A DNA stretch of 64,000 bases. Source: Halomonas caseinilytica (lineage in GTDB: Bacteria > Pseudomonadota > Gammaproteobacteria > Pseudomonadales > Halomonadaceae). Numbering within the stretch: the first letter of the stretch is position 1; each line of letters opens with the position of its first letter. Made by a program: the position numbers and the translations under genes. Below, piece after piece: positions 59,609 through 64,000 of the stretch. The notes beneath the pieces were generated by a model. That model made no database searches. It had not been told where the DNA came from and saw only the letters and a list, made by a program, of their open reading frames with translations. Location: NCBI RefSeq assembly GCF_001662305.1, contig NZ_BDEP01000019.1, positions 1-64,000 on the forward strand, written 5' to 3'.

Positions 59609-59630
59609 CCGTCCCCGTCTTTGGGGGCGG
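59609..59630 (+). repeat. Intercistronic hairpin after mmsA
   Basis: CCGTCCCC (59609-59616) pairs with GGGGGCGG (59623-59630), one G-T pair, loop GTCTTT. No T-run follows, so it more likely protects the mmsA mRNA end or attenuates weakly than terminates fully. Confidence 0.5.
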
Positions 59631-59675
59631 TGCTGTTATCAGGGGCAGTTTGTTCCACAGCAACCAGGAGGCGCG

Positions 59676-59807
59676 ATGTTCGGATTACCTGCTTCGACCA
59701 CCTGGCTCGTCATTGGCGTGCCGGTGTTCTGGATTCTCTACACCCTGGGGTTCTTGTGGGTGACGCGAGGCTGGCCGGGACTCAAGCAGTCGGGGCGCGA
59801 GGAGTAG
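59676..59807 (+). CDS. 43-residue single-span membrane peptide upstream of a sodium symporter
   Basis: 43 aa. One hydrophobic segment (WLVIGVPVFWILYTLGFLWV, about residues 10-29) with a charged C-terminal tail (KQSGREE). CAGGAGG precedes ATG 59676, and the symporter starts 45 bases after the stop. Some SSS-family transporters are encoded with small membrane subunits (DUF997/YhdT- or DUF4212-type, around 80 residues). This one is shorter and not recognisably either. Confidence 0.7.
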   Translation: MFGLPASTTWLVIGVPVFWILYTLGFLWVTRGWPGLKQSGREE

Positions 59808-59852
59808 CCCCATCCGGCGAATGAACGACATGACAATAACAAGGAGGCATGA

Positions 59853-61415
59853 GTGAATTCGACGGTACTACTTTTTCTCGCGCTGTACTTTCTGGCCATG
59901 CTGGCCGTGGGCATCGTTGCCATGCGCCGGGGTGGGTCGAGCAGCATGGAAGGCTATTACCTGAGTGGTCGCAATGTCGGTCCTCTGGTGACGGCGATGA
60001 CCATGCAGTCGACGTCGATGAGCGGTTACATGTTCCTCGGCGCCGGCTCGCTGGGTTACACCCAAGGCTACTATGGCTTCTGGTATGCAGCAGGCGACAT
60101 CGGTGGCGGTGTCGTCAACCTCTCCGTGCTGGGCAGGCGCATGCGCAAGCTGTCCCAGATCATGGGTGCCCTGACCTCGATCGAATATCTCGAGAAACGC
60201 TATCCCAGCAAGTGGGTGCGCCTCATCTCGGCCGTGCTTTCTGTCTTTCTGCTGGGGGCCTATGTGCTGGCGCAGTTCATCGCGGGCGGCAAAGGTCTGG
60301 AAATGGTAACGGGCTTGCCCTACGAGGCTTCCTTGCTGATCGCCGTGGCCGTGATTCTCGCCTATACCCTGATGGGCGGGTACGGTGCGGTGGCCTATAC
60401 GGACTTGCTGCAGAGCCTGGTCATGCTGGTCGGCATCGTCTGGATTCTGTTCGCCACACTCCAGGAAGTGGGCGGACTGACGGCCGCCAACGAGGCCCTT
60501 GCCGCCCTTGATCCGACGTTGCTCAGCGTCTGGGGGCGGGATCTTGCCTACGAGGGGCAGTGGGGCATCGTGCTTGGCGCATTGCTGATCTTCTCGATCG
60601 GTTACATGGGCTGGCCCCATGTGGTGACGCGCCACATGGCGATGCGCAACCCTTTCCATGCCCGGCGTGCCGGGGTCTATTCGACGCTCTGGAACCTGGT
60701 GTTCGTGAGCGCCCCCTACATTCTGGGCACGCTGGCGATTCTGGTGCTGCCGGATCTCGATGACCCAGAACAGGCCATCTTCGCCCTGGCACAGAACCTG
60801 CTGCCAGCGGCCGTCGTCGGCATCGTGATGGCGGCGATCATGGCGGCCATCATGTCCACGGCGGACTCCATCCTGCTGCAGACGGGCAGTATCGCGGCAC
60901 GTGACCTCTATGAGCGCTTCATCAATCCGCGGATGGAAGAGAAGCAGATGGTGCGGGTATCGCAGCTTATCGTGCTGCTGCTCGGCATGGCGTGTGCCGT
61001 GATTGCCCTGTTCGAGCCGCCTGCCGTGTTCTCGATCGTGGTCTTCACCACCTCGGTGCTGGGGAGCGCCTTCCTGCCGGCCTATGTGGCAGCGGTGTGG
61101 TGGAAGAAGGCCAACACGCCGGGGGCTCTGGCATCGATCATCGTCGGTGCTGTCGTGGCCTTCCTGTGGAAGTACCTCGGCCTGGAGGCGGCGACCGAGA
61201 TCCATCCCATGCTGGCCGGCCTGGTGCTGTCGAGCGTCACCATGGTCGCCGTCAGCCTGGCGACACAGCGGCAATACCCCGTGCCGGAGCACATCCTGAG
61301 GGCCATGGAGGAAACGGAAGAGCTGCGTCCCCTGCCGAGGTCGTTGGCCTCTCGGCAGAGCTTCGAAATGGCCCATGAGGCCTTGACGCTCAAATCCGCC
61401 GAGCGACCGACATGA
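59853..61415 (+). CDS. Sodium:solute symporter (SSS family)
   Basis: 520 aa. About 13 hydrophobic spans. LeuT-fold SSS protein of PutP/PanF type: ALYFLAMLAVGIVAMRRGGS, MTMQSTSMSGYMFLGAG, GGYGAVAYTDLLQSLVMLVG and MAAIMAAIMSTADSILLQTG. The last includes the Na-site Ser/Thr residues. Start GTG 59853; AAGGAGG (59841-59847) is five bases upstream, too close to ATG 59849 in another frame. Cluster context suggests uptake of beta-alanine or a similar omega-amino acid (inference). Confidence 0.9.
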   Translation: MNSTVLLFLALYFLAMLAVGIVAMRRGGSSSMEGYYLSGRNVGPLVTAMTMQSTSMSGYMFLGAGSLGYTQGYYGFWYAAGDIGGGVVNLSVLGRRMRKLSQIMGALTSIEYLEKRYPSKWVRLISAVLSVFLLGAYVLAQFIAGGKGLEMVTGLPYEASLLIAVAVILAYTLMGGYGAVAYTDLLQSLVMLVGIVWILFATLQEVGGLTAANEALAALDPTLLSVWGRDLAYEGQWGIVLGALLIFSIGYMGWPHVVTRHMAMRNPFHARRAGVYSTLWNLVFVSAPYILGTLAILVLPDLDDPEQAIFALAQNLLPAAVVGIVMAAIMAAIMSTADSILLQTGSIAARDLYERFINPRMEEKQMVRVSQLIVLLLGMACAVIALFEPPAVFSIVVFTTSVLGSAFLPAYVAAVWWKKANTPGALASIIVGAVVAFLWKYLGLEAATEIHPMLAGLVLSSVTMVAVSLATQRQYPVPEHILRAMEETEELRPLPRSLASRQSFEMAHEALTLKSAERPT

Positions 61416-61924
61416 AGGAGGAAGCGCTGAACGCGGTCGTCGATACAGAGGAGGCCTGGCTGTCTGCCCGGCTTTCTCTGGACGACGTGGCGAGACGGAT
61501 CGCGGGAATCGATACTGCCCTGGATGTCCGGGACGTCCAGGCCGTGGGATTTCCTTACCTGCTGTTCACCTTCCGGTGGGAATCTCGGCGCTGGGGGCGA
61601 ACGCGCCAGGAACTGATGAGCTGCCTGGTCGATCGCTGCCAGGGCGTCAGCACGACGCTGGAGCGCATCGAGTTCGGCTCGCCTCCGGCTTCGCCGGTGT
61701 TGCTACAGCCCGAGCTCGACACTCCACCCCTCGAGCGCAAGGCACGCCAGCACGTGATGCAGGTGCGACGCCATCGCTTGAAAAGACGCGCGGCCTCGGG
61801 ACTGGAACGGGTCGAGCGGCAGTGGGTGCGAAAGCCCTTGTGGCGGGTTGCGGCCCGCCACAAGCGGTATGGCGACATCGAGTTGTTGCTGGATGGCGTG
61901 ACGGGTGGTTACTACGTGATGTAA
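61412..61924 (+). CDS. Conserved-looking protein of unknown function coupled to the symporter
   Basis: 170 aa. ATG 61412 overlaps the symporter stop by four bases (ATGA), so translation is coupled. No membrane segment or signal peptide. The middle and C-terminal parts are very basic (RKARQHVMQVRRHRLKRRAA), ending KRYGDIELLLDGVTGGYYVM. No recognised domain. It may be cytosolic and linked to the symporter or its regulation. Confidence 0.7.
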   Translation: MKEEALNAVVDTEEAWLSARLSLDDVARRIAGIDTALDVRDVQAVGFPYLLFTFRWESRRWGRTRQELMSCLVDRCQGVSTTLERIEFGSPPASPVLLQPELDTPPLERKARQHVMQVRRHRLKRRAASGLERVERQWVRKPLWRVAARHKRYGDIELLLDGVTGGYYVM

Positions 61925-61955
61925 TGGGCACCGCGCCTACTCGCTGCCGTGGCGT

Positions 61956-63401
61956 TCATTCCGGCCCGATCAGGTGTTTCACCTCCAGGTAGGCAGCCAG
62001 CCCCCAGGGGCCGAGTTCGCGGCCGATGCCGCTGTGCTTGAAACCGCCCCAGCCGGCCTCCGGCATCACCAACTGTTCGCTGTTGACCCAGATGCTGCCG
62101 GCGCGCAGGGCTCGGCCAACACGTCGGGCGCGTTCGGTGTCGCCGGAAATCACGGTGGCGGCAAGGCCGAAATCGGAGTCGTTGGCCAGCTCGATGGCTT
62201 CTGCTTCGCTTGCGACGCTGCGCGCGCAGAGCACCGGGCCGAAGATCTCCTCGCGCCACAGCCGGCTGCTGGTAGGCACGTCCCGGAACAACGTCGGCGC
62301 GATGAACTCGCCCTGCTTCGGCAGAGTGCGATGTCGGGCGTCGCGTACCGCGACCAGCCCCTCTTCAGCGGCAATGGCCAGATAGTCTTCGACGCTCTGG
62401 CGCTGGCGTGCGCTGGTCATGGGCCCCATGTCGGTGTCGTCGGCCAGCGGGTCACCCAGGCGAATGGCGTCGATGCGCCGACCCAGAGCATCGTAGAGAG
62501 CGTCAGCCAGCGAGTGATGGACGAGCAGGCGCGAGGTGGCCGAGCAGATCTGGCCGCTGTTGAAGTAGATCCCGGCCATTACCCAGTCGGCGGCCTGTTC
62601 CACCTCGGCGTCATCGAGCACCAGGATCGGCGACTTGCCGCCGAGCTCCAGGGAAACGCCGCGAATGCCCTCGGCGGCGGCACGCATCACTTTCGCGCCT
62701 ACCGCATTGCTGCCAGTGAACGAAAGCTTGTCGATACCAGGATGCGCGGTGAGCGGGGCGCCGATGCCCTCACCGTCGCCGTGCACCAGGTTGAGCACGC
62801 CGGCGGGCAGGTCGATGGCCTCGGCGATCTCGGCCAGGGCCTGTTCCGGCAGCGGGGTGACTTCCGAGGGCTTGAAGACCACCGTGCAGCCGGCGGCCAG
62901 TGCCGGGGCGATCTTCCAGGCGCTGGTCACCAGCGGAAAATTCCAGGGCGTGATCAGCCCGACCACACCGGCCGGGTCCTCGTAGGTACGTGCCGAGACA
63001 CCCTCCATGCCATGTTCCACCAGGCGCCCCTGGCGGGCCTCCAGGGCTCGGGCCTGACCGGCATAGTAGCGATAGCAGGCGATGGCGTCGTCGAGGTCGA
63101 TCGCGGCCTCGGCCAGCGCCTTGCCGTTATTGGTGGACGAGAGCCGCATCAGCGACTCGCGGCGTTGCTCGAGGTGCGTGGCAAAGGCCTCGAGATAGGG
63201 CGCTCGGCCATCGCCGCCGAGTGCCTGCCAGGCTGACTGGGACCGCCGGGCAGCGGTCACCGCGGCGTCGACGTCGGCCGGATCACCGGTGGTGACCTCG
63301 GCGATCTGCCGTTGGTGATAAGGATCGGTCACCGCCAGGCGGCGTTGGCCCTGGCTCTCGACCCAATGATTGTCGATGAACTGCTTGGTCAGGTGTTGCA
63401 T
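61956..63401 (-). CDS. NAD(P)-dependent aldehyde dehydrogenase
   Basis: 481 aa. ALDH superfamily: ITPWNFPLVTSAWKIAPALA, KPSEVTPLPEQAL, catalytic Glu in SLELGGKSPILVLDD and catalytic Cys in NSGQICSATSR. A full active site, unlike the MMSDH at 58109. Betaine aldehyde or another amino-aldehyde is plausible given the family; substrate not determinable. Convergent with the 170-aa gene, 31 bases apart. Confidence 0.88.
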   Translation of the reverse strand: MQHLTKQFIDNHWVESQGQRRLAVTDPYHQRQIAEVTTGDPADVDAAVTAARRSQSAWQALGGDGRAPYLEAFATHLEQRRESLMRLSSTNNGKALAEAAIDLDDAIACYRYYAGQARALEARQGRLVEHGMEGVSARTYEDPAGVVGLITPWNFPLVTSAWKIAPALAAGCTVVFKPSEVTPLPEQALAEIAEAIDLPAGVLNLVHGDGEGIGAPLTAHPGIDKLSFTGSNAVGAKVMRAAAEGIRGVSLELGGKSPILVLDDAEVEQAADWVMAGIYFNSGQICSATSRLLVHHSLADALYDALGRRIDAIRLGDPLADDTDMGPMTSARQRQSVEDYLAIAAEEGLVAVRDARHRTLPKQGEFIAPTLFRDVPTSSRLWREEIFGPVLCARSVASEAEAIELANDSDFGLAATVISGDTERARRVGRALRAGSIWVNSEQLVMPEAGWGGFKHSGIGRELGPWGLAAYLEVKHLIGPE

Positions 63402-63521
63402 ATCAGGCTCCGGGGAAGAAGGAGATTCGGTCGGCGCAGCCCGTCGTCGCTCAGGGTGATGTCATCGCTCGGAAGACGCATACGGTACCAGTGATGCGCT
63501 GTCGTGCGTTCGGGCTCTGTC

Positions 63522-64000
63522 TCATGTTCGGACCTTTCGCTGGCGTCCGGCCATCTGGCTGGTGACGTAGTAGAGCGCGCCGGTGAGCACGAAGACCGGG
63601 AGCGATGCACCGAAACTCAGCGGGGCGACCCAGTTCCAGTAGTAGGCCAGTAGCGCGCCGACCAAGTAGCAGCCGAGGGCTCGCAGGTTGACCGCTGGAA
63701 GATGCTCGGCACGCGCGATCAGCCGTTGGGGGGTGTAGCCTTCGCGCCCGATGAGGAAGTAGTCAACGATCATCAGTGAGAAGGCCGGAATGAAGATGCT
63801 GCCGATGATCAACAAGAAGTTTTGGAAGCTGTCGAGAATGCCCGGAATCAGGGACCCCAGCACGGAGGCTATACCGATGATCAGGGCGGGTTTCCAGAAC
63901 GTCGTGCGTGGACGAATGCTCATGTAGGAGAGCGTGGCGCTGTAGACGCACATCACGTTGGTGGTCAGCACGGAGAAGAAGATCACCAGCGAGGCGGGCA
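63522..64000 (-). CDS. NCS1/CodB-type nucleobase permease, C-terminal part (cut by window edge)
   Basis: At least 158 residues remain open to base 64000; the N-terminal part is beyond the window. Multiple spans with IFFSVLTTNVMCVYSATLSY, a polar helix typical of cytosine permease-like NCS1 transporters, then FIPAFSLMIVDYFLIGREGY. Probably takes up cytosine, hydantoin or a related heterocycle. It is upstream of the aldehyde dehydrogenase on the same strand, 120 bases apart, suggesting a shared catabolic operon. Confidence 0.8.
   Translation of the reverse strand, partial: PASLVIFFSVLTTNVMCVYSATLSYMSIRPRTTFWKPALIIGIASVLGSLIPGILDSFQNFLLIIGSIFIPAFSLMIVDYFLIGREGYTPQRLIARAEHLPAVNLRALGCYLVGALLAYYWNWVAPLSFGASLPVFVLTGALYYVTSQMAGRQRKVRT

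Noticed and set aside
59849..60511. Alternative ORF starting at ATG 59849 inside the symporter gene
   Set aside because: It is a different frame overlapping the strongly supported symporter; the ATG is only two bases from the Shine-Dalgarno sequence and the product is Arg/Gly/Cys-rich noise.

Overview
The window is a high-GC gammaproteobacterial chromosome segment. Gene order, the type III pantothenate kinase, the near-E. coli ribosomal proteins and the beta-alanine catabolic block fit a member of the Halomonadaceae (Halomonas or a close relative). That placement is inference from content and order, not from a database search. No phage, insertion sequence, CRISPR array or obvious genomic island is visible.

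Bases 1-33350 are a translation and transcription superlocus read entirely on the + strand. The left edge is probably the last bases of a 5S rRNA plus an rRNA terminator. It continues birA-coaX, a tRNA-Tyr/Gly/Thr cluster, tRNA-Trp-secE-nusG, rplKAJL-rpoBC, the str operon (rpsL-rpsG-fusA-tuf), then the S10, spc and alpha operons, ending at a strong terminator after rplQ. The expected tufB between tRNA-Thr and tRNA-Trp is absent. Clear sigma70-type promoters precede tRNA-Tyr, tRNA-Trp, rpsL, rpsJ and rpsM. Leader and attenuator structures are visible before rplJ, between rplL and rpoB, between rpsJ and rplC, and before rpsM.

Bases 33500-39000 hold the DNA maintenance block uvrA(-), yajR(+), ssb(+). 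Bases 38700-40250 contain the most unusual unit. An arylamine N-acetyltransferase carries an extra N-terminal alpha/beta domain. It is preceded by an overlapping 28-codon ORF, and the pair is driven by a textbook SoxR promoter: a TTGACC/TATAAA pair at 19-bp spacing with the SoxR palindrome between them. Bases 40245-43800 carry a degenerate RmlD-like protein coupled to an acyltransferase, and the unsaturated fatty acid pair fabA-fabB with palindromes upstream.

Bases 43995-47870 look like a light-response module. A DNA photolyase lies downstream of a MerR/LitR-type regulator whose B12-binding motifs are destroyed. A perfect TGTACA-N12-TGTACA operator lies in front of the regulator, and related half-sites lie in front of yfcH. 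A small CbiX/SirB-type chelatase sits between them.

Bases 47900-55200 are housekeeping and accessory genes: a nucleoside deaminase, rapA, a membrane-anchored TlpA-like thioredoxin, a LysE exporter with its AraC regulator, and dkgB. Bases 55380-61930 form a probable beta-alanine/omega-amino-acid catabolic cluster: a divergent LysR regulator, a bauA-type transaminase, an mmsA-type semialdehyde dehydrogenase, a 43-residue membrane peptide, a sodium:solute symporter and an unknown 170-residue protein. The window ends in an aldehyde dehydrogenase and a truncated NCS1/CodB-type permease on the - strand.
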